Positions 56,703 through 64,000 of a DNA stretch of 64,000 nucleotides are shown here, piece by piece. The stretch is taken from positions 248,001-312,000 of the forward strand of contig NZ_JAJNCY010000001.1 of assembly GCF_021026335.1 (NCBI RefSeq), given 5' to 3'. Each line of letters starts with the position of its first letter. Position 1 is the stretch's first letter. This stretch comes from Rhizobium sp. C1 (GTDB lineage: Bacteria > Pseudomonadota > Alphaproteobacteria > Rhizobiales > Rhizobiaceae). The translations under genes were made by a program, and so were the position numbers. The notes beneath the pieces are model-generated. The model was not told the origin of the DNA, made no database searches, and saw only the letters and a program-made list of their open reading frames with translations.

Positions 56703-58352
56703 ATGGCGCGACAGTTCATCTATCACATGTCCGGCCTCAACAAGGCCTTTGGCAACAAGAAGATCCTCGAAAACGTTCATCTCTCCTTCTATCCTGACGC
56801 CAAGATCGGCATTCTCGGCCCCAACGGCGCCGGTAAGTCGACCATCCTGAAGATCATGGCCGGCCTCGACAAGGAATGGACGGGTGAGGCCTGGCTCGCC
56901 GAAGGCGCAACGCTCGGCTACCTGCCGCAGGAGCCGCAGCTCGATCCGACGAAGACCGTGTTCGAGAACGTGATGGAAGGCGTTGCCGACAAGACGGCGA
57001 TCCTCAATCGCTACAACGAACTGATGATGAACTATTCCGACGAGACGGCGGATGAAGGCGCGAAGCTTCAGGACATCATCGACAGCCAGAACCTCTGGGA
57101 TCTGGAACAGCAGGTCGAGATGGCCATGAGCGCGCTGGCCTGCCCTCCGGGCGATTCCCCGATCGACGGCCTCTCGGGCGGTGAGCGCCGCCGTGTGGCG
57201 CTCTGCCAGCTGCTACTGCGCAAGCCGGACCTGCTCCTCCTCGACGAACCAACCAACCACCTGGACGCCGAGACGATTGCCTGGCTCGAACAGCATCTGC
57301 GCGAATATCCGGGCGCCATCCTGATGGTCACCCACGACCGCTACTTCCTCGACAACGTGACGGGCTGGATCCTCGAGCTCGACCGTGGTCGCGGCATCCC
57401 CTACGAAGGCAACTACTCGGCCTATCTGGAAGCCAAGGCCAAGCGCATGGCGCAGGAAGAGCGCGAAGAAGGCAGCCGCCGCAAGGCGCTTTCGCGCGAA
57501 CAGGCCTGGATTGCGTCCAGCCCCAAGGCCCGTCAGGCCAAGTCCAAGGCCCGTATCCGCGCCTATGACGAACTGGTGGCCGCGGCCGAAAACCGCCGTC
57601 CCGGCGAAGCGCAGATCATCATCCCGATCGCCGAGCGCCTGGGTCAGGTGGTCATCGAGGCCGACAATATCTCGAAGTCCTATGACGGCCGCGTTCTCTT
57701 CGAAAACCTCTCCTTCAAGCTGCCCCCGGGCGGCATTGTCGGCGTCATCGGTCCGAACGGTGCGGGTAAGTCGACACTGTTCCGCCTGATCACCGGCCAG
57801 GAAAAGCCGGACACGGGTTCGATCCGCATCGGTGACACCGTGCAGCTCAGCTATGTCGACCAGAGCCGCGACTCGCTCGACGGTTCCAAGAACGTCTGGG
57901 AAGAAATTTCCGGCGGCACCGACATCGTCAAGCTGGGCAAGTTCGAGATGAACTCGCGCGCCTATTGCGGCGCGTTCAACTTCAAGGGCACGGATCAGCA
58001 GAACAAGGTCGGCAACCTCTCGGGCGGCCAGCGCAACCGCGTGCACCTTGCCAAGATGCTGAAGTCCGGCGGCAACGTGCTGCTGCTCGACGAACCGACC
58101 AACGACCTCGACACCGAAACGCTCGGCGCGCTTGAGGATGCACTGGAAGATTTCGCCGGCTGCGCCGTCATCATCTCGCACGACCGCATGTTCCTCGACC
58201 GTCTCGCCACCCACATCCTCGCCTTCGAGGGCGACAGCCATGTGGAATGGTTCGAAGGCAACTTCGAAGACTACGAAGAAGACAAGATCCGCCGTCTGGG
58301 CGCCGAAGCGGCCAACCCGAAGCGTGCGACGTATAAGCGCCTTACGCGGTAA
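56703..58352 (+). CDS. ettA: ABC-F translation factor EttA
   Basis: 549 residues, MARQFIYHMSGLNKAFGNKK start. Two ABC domains with Walker A GPNGAGKST twice, signatures LSGGERRRVAL and LSGGQRNRVHL, and no membrane part. The linker KRMAQEEREEGSRRKALSRE is the arm/linker of EttA. It binds the ribosomal E site and gates elongation by ATP/ADP ratio. The start has only a weak ribosome binding site. Confidence 0.95.
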   Translation: MARQFIYHMSGLNKAFGNKKILENVHLSFYPDAKIGILGPNGAGKSTILKIMAGLDKEWTGEAWLAEGATLGYLPQEPQLDPTKTVFENVMEGVADKTAILNRYNELMMNYSDETADEGAKLQDIIDSQNLWDLEQQVEMAMSALACPPGDSPIDGLSGGERRRVALCQLLLRKPDLLLLDEPTNHLDAETIAWLEQHLREYPGAILMVTHDRYFLDNVTGWILELDRGRGIPYEGNYSAYLEAKAKRMAQEEREEGSRRKALSREQAWIASSPKARQAKSKARIRAYDELVAAAENRRPGEAQIIIPIAERLGQVVIEADNISKSYDGRVLFENLSFKLPPGGIVGVIGPNGAGKSTLFRLITGQEKPDTGSIRIGDTVQLSYVDQSRDSLDGSKNVWEEISGGTDIVKLGKFEMNSRAYCGAFNFKGTDQQNKVGNLSGGQRNRVHLAKMLKSGGNVLLLDEPTNDLDTETLGALEDALEDFAGCAVIISHDRMFLDRLATHILAFEGDSHVEWFEGNFEDYEEDKIRRLGAEAANPKRATYKRLTR

Positions 58353-58394
58353 TGGTCGACAGGCCCGCCTGTCTTCCGTTTAAGAATATTAAAG

Positions 58395-58422
58395 CCGGGC
58401 GTCTCGTTTCGCCCGGTTTTTT
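58395..58422 (+). terminator. Intrinsic terminator after ettA
   Basis: CCGGGCG pairs with CGCCCGG around an eight-base loop, followed by TTTTTT. Confidence 0.85.
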
Positions 58423-58540
58423 GCATGCCTTGTGAAGGTTTTGTGAAATTTACCTCATGCTAACTTTTGCAATCGCCCCTTTACCCGTTTTTTAATCAAA
58501 TTGCGCATGCTTCCCCTGAATTTCACTGGGGAATTTGGCC

Positions 58541-60766
58541 TTGTCGATCCGAAACATTCTTGTTGCAGCCTTGTTTGTGGTCAGCTTCGTGCTGGCGGTG
58601 ATGGTCGGGAACTCGACCTATAGAGCGTATCGCCAGTTCCAGAGCTCGGATCGGGTGGAAATACTGGCGCGCTATGACAAGGCGCTGTTCACGGCGCTTT
58701 TGAATTTCCGCAGCGAGCGCGGCGACAGTGCGACCGCGCTGACGCTGGCGCCGGAGAAGGCGGCGGCTTCGATCGCGAGCTTCAAGGGCATGCGCGCCAA
58801 GGTGCAGGCGGCGATGACCGAGGCTGCGACGCTGGCTGCGAGCTTCGACGATGCCGGGCTCACCAAGGCGGTCAGCGATTTGAATGCCGTGTATGGCGGT
58901 TTCGATGCGCTTCGCAAAAAGGTGGACGCCAATGTCGATCTTCCGCTCGACAAGCGCGAGGTCGGGTTCGACAAGACGGTTCTGTCGCAGGGCAACGATC
59001 TGATCGCCAGCCTTGAAAAGACGTCTACGATCGTCGAAGGCGCCATCCGCAGCCTTGATGAAACGAAGCTTGCGCTCATCCAGACACGTTCCTATGCCTG
59101 GTCCGCCCGCTCGCTTGGCGGTTCTGCTGCCGTCATTCTCAATGGCGTGATCGTACAGAACCGCAAGCCGGATGCGACCGAGGCGACGAACCTGACGTCT
59201 CTGGACGCGGGTGCGGCTTTCGCATGGCGCGCTGTCGAGACGCTGGTCAATCATCCTGCCACGCCGGCCGCGCTCAAGGAACGTTACCTCAAGGCCAACG
59301 AGGGCTATTTCAAGGGCGACTTCGCCACCTGGCGTTCGGGCATCATTGCGAAGCTGAACGCGGGTGAGGGCTCCCCGGTGACGATCGACGAATGGCGTCC
59401 CAAGATCACGGCGGCTCTTGGTCAGATCGCCGATGTCGCGTCGCTGGCCATGGACAGCCTCAACGAAAGTGCTGCAGCCAGCCGTTCGAGCGCCCAGCTT
59501 GAGCTGATAGGTTTCTCGGTTCTCTTCGTCGTGGTTGTCGCGATCGGTGCCGGTGGCATGGCGACCGTCGTCCTCCGCGTTGTTCGACCGGTTGGCCGCC
59601 TGACCAGCTGCATGAACAGCCTTGCCGAGGGCAATCGCGATGTCGTGGTGCCGGGTGCCGCCCGTCATGACGAAATCGGCGAGATGGCGCGTGCAGTCGA
59701 GGTTTTTCGGCAGGCCGCCATTCGCAATGCGGAGCTTGAGGCAGAGGCGGAAGCCAGCCGCCGCCGCTCGGAGGCTGAGCGGGTCGAGCTGCAGCGCCGT
59801 GCGGAGGAAGATGCCAACGATCGCCTGAACAGGGCAACAAGCTCTCTCGCCTCGGGCCTGAAGCGCCTGGCATCTGGCGACATGCTCTGCGAAATCCATG
59901 ACGAGTTCGCGCCGCAGTTCGAGGCGCTTCGTCACGACTTCAACACGTCCGTTTCGCAGCTGCGGGACGTGCTGCTGTCGGTCGGCCATTCTGCTTCGGC
60001 CGTGAGCGGCGGATCGCACGAAATCTCCGGTGCTTCGGATAATCTCGCCAAGCGCACCGAGCAGCAGGCTGCCTCGCTCGAGGAAACTGCCGCCGCGCTT
60101 GAAGAGATCACGGCCAACGTGAAGATGACCTCGCGGCGGACCGTCGAGGCGCGCGATCTGGTGCGGGATGCGCGCGGCAAGGCGGACCAGTCCGGCGTGG
60201 TTGTCGACAACGCGGTCAAGGCCATGCAGCGCATAGAGCATTCCTCCGGCCAGATCAGCCAGATTATCGGTGTGATCGACGAGATCGCCTTCCAGACCAA
60301 CCTTCTGGCGCTGAACGCCGGCGTCGAAGCGGCGCGCGCGGGCGAGGCAGGCAAGGGCTTTGCGGTGGTGGCACAGGAAGTGCGTGAACTGGCGCAGCGC
60401 TCTGCCAATGCGGCCAAGGAGATCAAGGCGCTGATCGGCAATTCTGCCACGGCGGTCAATGAGGGTGTTAAGTTGGTCAGCGAGACCGGTTCGGGTCTTG
60501 CGGCGATTGCAGACGTGGTGCAGTCGATTAGCGGTCATATGGATGCGATTGCCACTGCCGCGCACGAGCAGTCCTCGGGTCTTGCCGAAGTGAACACGGC
60601 CGTCAACCACATGGACCAGGCGACGCAGCAGAACGCCGCCATGGTTGAGGAGATGAATGCTGCCTCTGCCGGGCTTGCGCAGGAGGCAGGAAATCTCGCG
60701 ACGCTGCTCAGCCAGTTCCGCACCGGAGAGCCCTCGCGTTCGCAAGCGCGGAGCCGGGCGGCCTGA
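58541..60766 (+). CDS. Methyl-accepting chemotaxis protein
   Basis: 741 residues from TTG with GGGGA eight bases ahead (a TTG six bases earlier is too near that site). TM1 about 6-26, a large helical periplasmic sensor, TM2 about 322-345, HAMP ([17 protein letters not shown]), long coiled coil, and signalling tip with [20 protein letters not shown], then [18 protein letters not shown]. No CheR-type pentapeptide at the end. Sensor ligand unknown. Confidence 0.92.
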   Translation: MSIRNILVAALFVVSFVLAVMVGNSTYRAYRQFQSSDRVEILARYDKALFTALLNFRSERGDSATALTLAPEKAAASIASFKGMRAKVQAAMTEAATLAASFDDAGLTKAVSDLNAVYGGFDALRKKVDANVDLPLDKREVGFDKTVLSQGNDLIASLEKTSTIVEGAIRSLDETKLALIQTRSYAWSARSLGGSAAVILNGVIVQNRKPDATEATNLTSLDAGAAFAWRAVETLVNHPATPAALKERYLKANEGYFKGDFATWRSGIIAKLNAGEGSPVTIDEWRPKITAALGQIADVASLAMDSLNESAAASRSSAQLELIGFSVLFVVVVAIGAGGMATVVLRVVRPVGRLTSCMNSLAEGNRDVVVPGAARHDEIGEMARAVEVFRQAAIRNAELEAEAEASRRRSEAERVELQRRAEEDANDRLNRATSSLASGLKRLASGDMLCEIHDEFAPQFEALRHDFNTSVSQLRDVLLSVGHSASAVSGGSHEISGASDNLAKRTEQQAASLEETAAALEEITANVKMTSRRTVEARDLVRDARGKADQSGVVVDNAVKAMQRIEHSSGQISQIIGVIDEIAFQTNLLALNAGVEAARAGEAGKGFAVVAQEVRELAQRSANAAKEIKALIGNSATAVNEGVKLVSETGSGLAAIADVVQSISGHMDAIATAAHEQSSGLAEVNTAVNHMDQATQQNAAMVEEMNAASAGLAQEAGNLATLLSQFRTGEPSRSQARSRAA

Positions 60767-60813
60767 TCATGCCCGACGGGGCTTGAGCTCTGAGGCTAAA
60801 TCCCGCAAATAAG

Positions 60814-60843
60814 GCCAGTGGCATCCGTGCCGCTGGCTTTTGA
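60814..60843 (+). terminator. Terminator after chemotaxis receptor gene
   Basis: GCCAGTGGCA pairs with TGCCGCTGGC (one mismatch), loop TCCG, followed by TTTTGATTTTT. Confidence 0.75.
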
Positions 60844-60887
60844 TTTTTATCAGCCGCGATTTTTCCTTGCGTGAGCATCGGCATCTA

Positions 60888-60905
60888 TATAAAGATATCT
60901 TTATA
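60888..60905. promoter_or_regulatory. Operator TATAAAGATATCTTTATA of ArsR-methyltransferase regulator
   Basis: A perfect 18-base palindrome ends 16 bases before the regulator start and overlaps its likely promoter. ArsR-type regulators of methionine/SAH metabolism (SahR group) bind palindromes of the ATAAAGATATCTTTAT kind. Autoregulation and control of metF are predicted. Confidence 0.75.
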
Positions 60906-60921
60906 TCTTGATGGAGAGCCG

Positions 60922-61923
60922 ATGTCGCTGGGTCTGGACCAATTGGTGGAAACGTTGAAGGCTGCGGGGGAGACGACCCGCATGCGGCTCATCGCGTTGC
61001 TGTCGGCCGGCGACCTGACGGTGACAGACCTGACGGACATTCTCGGTCAATCGCAGCCGCGCATTTCGCGGCATCTCAAGCTGCTTCTCGAAGCCGGACT
61101 GATCGAGCGTTATCAGGAAGGCGCGTGGGCCTATTTCCGGCTTAAGCGCGAGGGGGAGGAGGCTGGTGTTGCCAATGGTCTTCTTGCTGTCCTGTCGTTC
61201 GGCGATGCCGTCATTGCCCGCGACGCTGAGCGTCTGGCCGCCGTCAAGCGCGAGCGCGCGGCTCAGGCGAGCGAATATTTCAGTCGCAATGCCGCTGAGT
61301 GGGATGAAATCCGCCGGCTGCATGTGAGCGAGGAAAAGGTCGAGGCGGCTCTCGTCGACTTGATCGGCGAAAAGCAGATCGACTCGCTGCTTGATCTCGG
61401 AACCGGCACGGGCCGCATCCTGCAGCTTCTGGACGGCAAGTATCGCAAGGCTGTCGGCGTGGATGCGAGCCGGGACATGCTTTCCGTGGCGCGCACAAAT
61501 CTCGACAAGACCGGCACATCGCGGGCGAGTGTTCGCCATGGCGATATCTTCAATCTGCCGCTCGAGGGGCAGGACTTTGATCTGATCACCGTTCATCAGG
61601 TCCTGCACTTCCTCGATGATCCCAAAGCGGCCATTGCCGAGGCGGCGCGGGTTCTGCGTCCCGGCGGGCGGCTGGCGATCATCGATTTTGCCCCGCACGA
61701 ACTGGAATATCTGCGCGAAGCCCATGCGCACCGGCGTCTTGGCTTCTCGCATGAAACGATGGCCTCGTGGCTCGCCAAGGCGGGTCTCGAGGTTGAAAAG
61801 GCCGTCGATCTGACCGACGAGGCTGCTGGCAAGGGCGCGTTGACCGTCACCTTGTGGCTGGCGCGCGACCCCCGCCTGCTGATGGCGGCGCAGGGCGGCC
61901 TGAATGAAGCAAGGAGAGCGTGA
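60922..61923 (+). CDS. ArsR-type regulator fused to SAM methyltransferase domain
   Basis: 333 residues after GGAG. N-terminal winged helix (about 1-85: TRMRLIALLSAGDLTVTDL, GQSQPRISRHLKLLLEAGL) and a C-terminal class I methyltransferase fold (SLLDLGTGTGRILQLL, GVDASRDMLSVAR, LPLEGQDFDLITVHQVLHF). The methyltransferase part probably serves as a SAH/SAM sensor. Translationally tight with metF (next ATG directly after the stop). An upstream start would run through the operator and is rejected. Confidence 0.85.
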   Translation: MSLGLDQLVETLKAAGETTRMRLIALLSAGDLTVTDLTDILGQSQPRISRHLKLLLEAGLIERYQEGAWAYFRLKREGEEAGVANGLLAVLSFGDAVIARDAERLAAVKRERAAQASEYFSRNAAEWDEIRRLHVSEEKVEAALVDLIGEKQIDSLLDLGTGTGRILQLLDGKYRKAVGVDASRDMLSVARTNLDKTGTSRASVRHGDIFNLPLEGQDFDLITVHQVLHFLDDPKAAIAEAARVLRPGGRLAIIDFAPHELEYLREAHAHRRLGFSHETMASWLAKAGLEVEKAVDLTDEAAGKGALTVTLWLARDPRLLMAAQGGLNEARRA

Positions 61924-62838
61924 ATGACCGTCAACCCCACGATCGGCGCCAAAGGCGTCCGCCTGTCCTTCGAATTCTTCCCGCCCAAGAATGCCGAGAT
62001 GGAAGGCCAGCTTTGGGAGACGCTTGACGATCTTTGCGCCTGGGATCCGGATTTCGTCTCCGTGACCTATGGCGCAGGCGGTTCGACACGTGCGCCGACG
62101 TTGGCGACCGTCAAGGGAATCCTTCAGCGCTCCCATCTGCCGGCCGCCTCGCATCTGACTTGCGTCGGCGCGACGAAGGACGAGACGCATGCGATCGTGG
62201 AGGAGTTTCACGCCGCCGGCATTCGTCATTTCGTGGCGCTGCGCGGTGACCCGCAAGGCGGCATCGGCACGGTCTATCAGCCGCATCCGGGTGGCTACGC
62301 CAATGCGGCAGAGCTGACGGCCGGCCTGAAAGCGTTGGGCGATTTCGAGATCAGCGTTTCGGCCTATCCGGAAAAGCATCCCGAGAGCGCCGATGTTGCC
62401 GCCGACATCGAGATGCTGAAGCGCAAGATGGATGCGGGCGCCACGCGCGCGCTGACGCAGTTCTTTTTCGAGAATGACCAGTATGAGCGCTATCTCGAGC
62501 GGGTACGCGCTGCCGGTATCACTATTCCGATCGTGCCTGGCATCCTGCCGATCCACAATCTGGCGCAGGTGCGCAAGTTTGCCGGCATGTGCGGCGCCAG
62601 CGTTCCCGACTATGTGATTGCCCGGCTCGGCACGATTGATGATCTGCCGGAGGAGCGGTTCAAGGCGGCTTCGCAGCTCGCTGCGGAACAGGTGCGCGAC
62701 CTTATCCATCGCGGTGTGAGCGAATTCCACTTCTACACGATGAACCGGTCGGCCCTGGTCGATCGTGTGCTGGAGCTTTCCGGCTTCCAGCGTGTCGAGA
62801 TCGAGGCCCGCAAGGCGCAGAACGGTGCCGCGGCCTGA
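61924..62838 (+). CDS. metF: Methylenetetrahydrofolate reductase MetF
   Basis: 304 residues. SFEFFPPKN (with the Glu of the active site), FVSVTYGAGGSTR, HLTCVGATKDE, LRGDPQGG, and QFFFENDQYERYLERVRAAG are all typical of MetF. FAD enzyme making 5-methyl-THF for methionine synthesis. AAGGAG precedes the ATG inside the end of the regulator gene. Confidence 0.95.
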   Translation: MTVNPTIGAKGVRLSFEFFPPKNAEMEGQLWETLDDLCAWDPDFVSVTYGAGGSTRAPTLATVKGILQRSHLPAASHLTCVGATKDETHAIVEEFHAAGIRHFVALRGDPQGGIGTVYQPHPGGYANAAELTAGLKALGDFEISVSAYPEKHPESADVAADIEMLKRKMDAGATRALTQFFFENDQYERYLERVRAAGITIPIVPGILPIHNLAQVRKFAGMCGASVPDYVIARLGTIDDLPEERFKAASQLAAEQVRDLIHRGVSEFHFYTMNRSALVDRVLELSGFQRVEIEARKAQNGAAA

Positions 62839-62880
62839 ACGGCTGACCGCGTATCAACATTCCGGAATTAAAAAGAAAAA

Positions 62881-62912
62881 CGCGCGGAAGTTTCTCCACT
62901 TCCGCGCGTTTT
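62881..62912. terminator. Terminator after metF
   Basis: CGCGCGGAAGT pairs perfectly with ACTTCCGCGCG around TTTCTC-type loop, followed by TTTT on the plus strand and flanked by AAAA before it, so it may work in both directions. Confidence 0.85.
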
Positions 62913-62981
62913 CAATCTTTTTCTTAGAGCCTCAAGCTCGATCCCGGCCTTTACCCGAAGCCGGACAGGCGTCCTGTCATC

Positions 62982-63059
62982 TCAGATGAACAGCATCGAC
63001 GCCACAAACAAAAACGCTGCACCGATCATCAGGACATTGAGCGATTGCGTAAGTCCCAT
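62982..63059 (-). CDS. 25-residue membrane peptide
   Basis: MGLTQSLNVLMIGAAFLFVA followed by SMLFI and TGA: a single membrane helix over almost the whole length. AAGGAGGT lies at best spacing before the ATG, among the strongest ribosome binding sites in the window. Convergent with metF. Probably a small inner-membrane protein; function unknown. Confidence 0.65.
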   Translation of the reverse strand: MGLTQSLNVLMIGAAFLFVASMLFI

Positions 63060-63457
63060 GGCTGACCTCCTTCGCGTTAACGAGCATCATCATAGGCAGC
63101 ACTCGCGCCGTTTGAAAAGCGAAACTTGTGCTGCGGTGCCGTAGACACAGTTCTGAAGAGTGCGCCTAAATTCCGTATCTCATTGGAATATAATCGGTTT
63201 TTAAGTCGAGAAAATTTGTGGGCGAATTAATTCCAGGTTAACGGTGATGTTGCGGTGCATCATTTTGAAGCAATGTGACAAATTCTTGAAAGTGTTGGTC
63301 TTTCCGAAATCTTGAAACATCCGTTCCGTTTCTGGACGAGTTGCCTGTTACGTTTTGACTGGCGACGGCACTGTTTCTGCTGCGCTGCGGTTGGCACGGC
63401 GGCGTGAATCGGCGCATAGTTGCCGGCAGTGTAGGCAGGCAAGGCAGGCAGGAACGA
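63060..63457. other. 398-base AT-rich intergenic region
   Basis: No frame of merit. It is clearly richer in A and T than the surroundings up to about 63.3 kb and includes AATTAATTCC and TTTTTAAG runs; it should hold the divergent promoters of the small peptide gene and the antiporter gene. No clear operator seen. Confidence 0.5.
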
Positions 63458-64000
63458 TGGAGGCGGGGCTGGACGAGATCATCACGCGTTCTATCGAAGC
63501 CTCGCCGGGCAACCATGGGTCGGCGCTTACGGCGATTGCGCTGGTGATTGCCGTTGCGGCCATTCTCGGGCTTTGCTTCATGCGGCTGAGGCAGCCGCCA
63601 CTGGTCGGTTTCATCGTGGCGGGCGTTGCGCTGGGACCGACGGGGCTTGGCCTCATATCGAACAACGAGTCCGTGTCGCTGCTCGCCGAAATGGGCGTCG
63701 TCGTCCTCCTGTTTTTCATAGGCATGGAACTGTCGATCAAGGCCTTCATCCTCACGCTGCGGCAGGCGCTGACGGTGGCGGGCGGACAGCTCGTTGCGGC
63801 CATGGTGGCCGGCGGGGTGATCGTGCTGGTCACCGGTGCGGGGCCGGAGGAGGCCGTGATCATGGGCTTCATCATCGCGCTGTCGTCTACCGTGGTGGCG
63901 ATGAAGATGCTGGAGGATATGGGCGTCTTGCGCGGGGAGGCCGGGCGGATCGCCGTCGGCGTCCTCATCGCGCAGGACATTGCCGTGGTGCCGATGCTGA
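63458..64000 (+). CDS. CPA2 cation:proton antiporter (KefB-like), N-terminal part
   Basis: 181 codons are inside the window, running off the end. After AGGAACG the ATG starts MEAGLDEIITRSIEASPGN; membrane helices follow with RLRQPPLVGFIVAGVALGPTG-type first motif (RQPPLVGFIVAGVALGP), FFIGMELSIKAF, and LSSTVVAMKMLED with AQDIAVVPML, all typical of the Kef/CPA2 family. K+/H+ or Na+/H+ exchange is likely. Confidence 0.9.

Noticed and set aside
58523-60745. 740-codon open frame opposite the chemoreceptor gene
   Set aside because: Antisense of a real MCP gene; composition and lack of any domain point to a GC-codon artefact.
1-64000. tRNA, rRNA or CRISPR array
   Set aside because: I looked for cloverleaf ends at the junction zone and for regularly spaced repeats and saw none; a covariance search was not possible here.

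Overview
The window looks like a chromosomal segment of an alphaproteobacterium of the order Hyphomicrobiales, probably Rhizobiaceae. The grounds are a GC-rich genome, a GAAC-N7-GAAC SOS box of the alphaproteobacterial type, a rhizobial-style intergenic mosaic repeat, an ArsR-methyltransferase regulator next to metF, an HWE-family histidine kinase, and an RpiR-linked GlnT/PuuA-like glutamine synthetase cluster. The assignment rests on gene families and sites, not on a search.

Positions 1 to about 20.2 kb hold most of a Mu-like transposable prophage read on the minus strand. The order from right to left is: repressor (plus strand) and operator, Ner, five small early genes including a ParB-like protein, transposase MuA, MuB, small early genes and a DUF3164 protein, GemA, an N4/C5-type or N6A-type methyltransferase, the Mor activator, lysis genes (GH19 endolysin, putative holin, nested spanins), then head genes (gp25/26/27-like, terminase, portal, MuF with a C-terminal nuclease-like domain, gpG, protease/scaffold, a decoration-like protein, and the first codons of the major head protein). 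Most genes overlap by 4-8 bases. The tail module and one phage end lie outside the window. A plus-strand membrane-protein gene is inserted in the early operon. Two copies of a dyad plus a -10-like element at identical spacing sit before the lysin and before the protease, the places where Mu has C-dependent late promoters.

From about 20.2 to 22.7 kb there is an accessory stretch: an SOS box with a tiny ORF, and a HEPN-like gene. The phage/host boundary could not be fixed.

From 22.7 kb on the content is chromosomal: an FAD oxidoreductase; a caspase-fold protein that lacks its catalytic His and Cys; an Rrf2 regulator converging on a sulfate ABC operon (sbp-cysTWA); a ClC channel; an MscS channel; a polyamine-type ABC transporter; an RpiR regulator; and an operon of N-formylglutamate-amidohydrolase-like enzyme, APC permease, glutamine-synthetase-like ligase, aldehyde dehydrogenase and iron-type alcohol dehydrogenase. 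That last operon reads as a gamma-glutamylation route for an amino alcohol such as ethanolamine (inference).

The rest is housekeeping and signalling: an orphan ParA, MarR/AhpD pair, L,D-transpeptidase, DUF4432, RidA, a CRSGxRS phosphatase-like protein, HWE kinase, MazG-like protein, ThDP enzyme, lysophospholipase-like hydrolase, EttA, a chemoreceptor, ArsR-methyltransferase with metF, a 25-residue membrane peptide, and the start of a CPA2 antiporter. No tRNA, rRNA or CRISPR array was seen.
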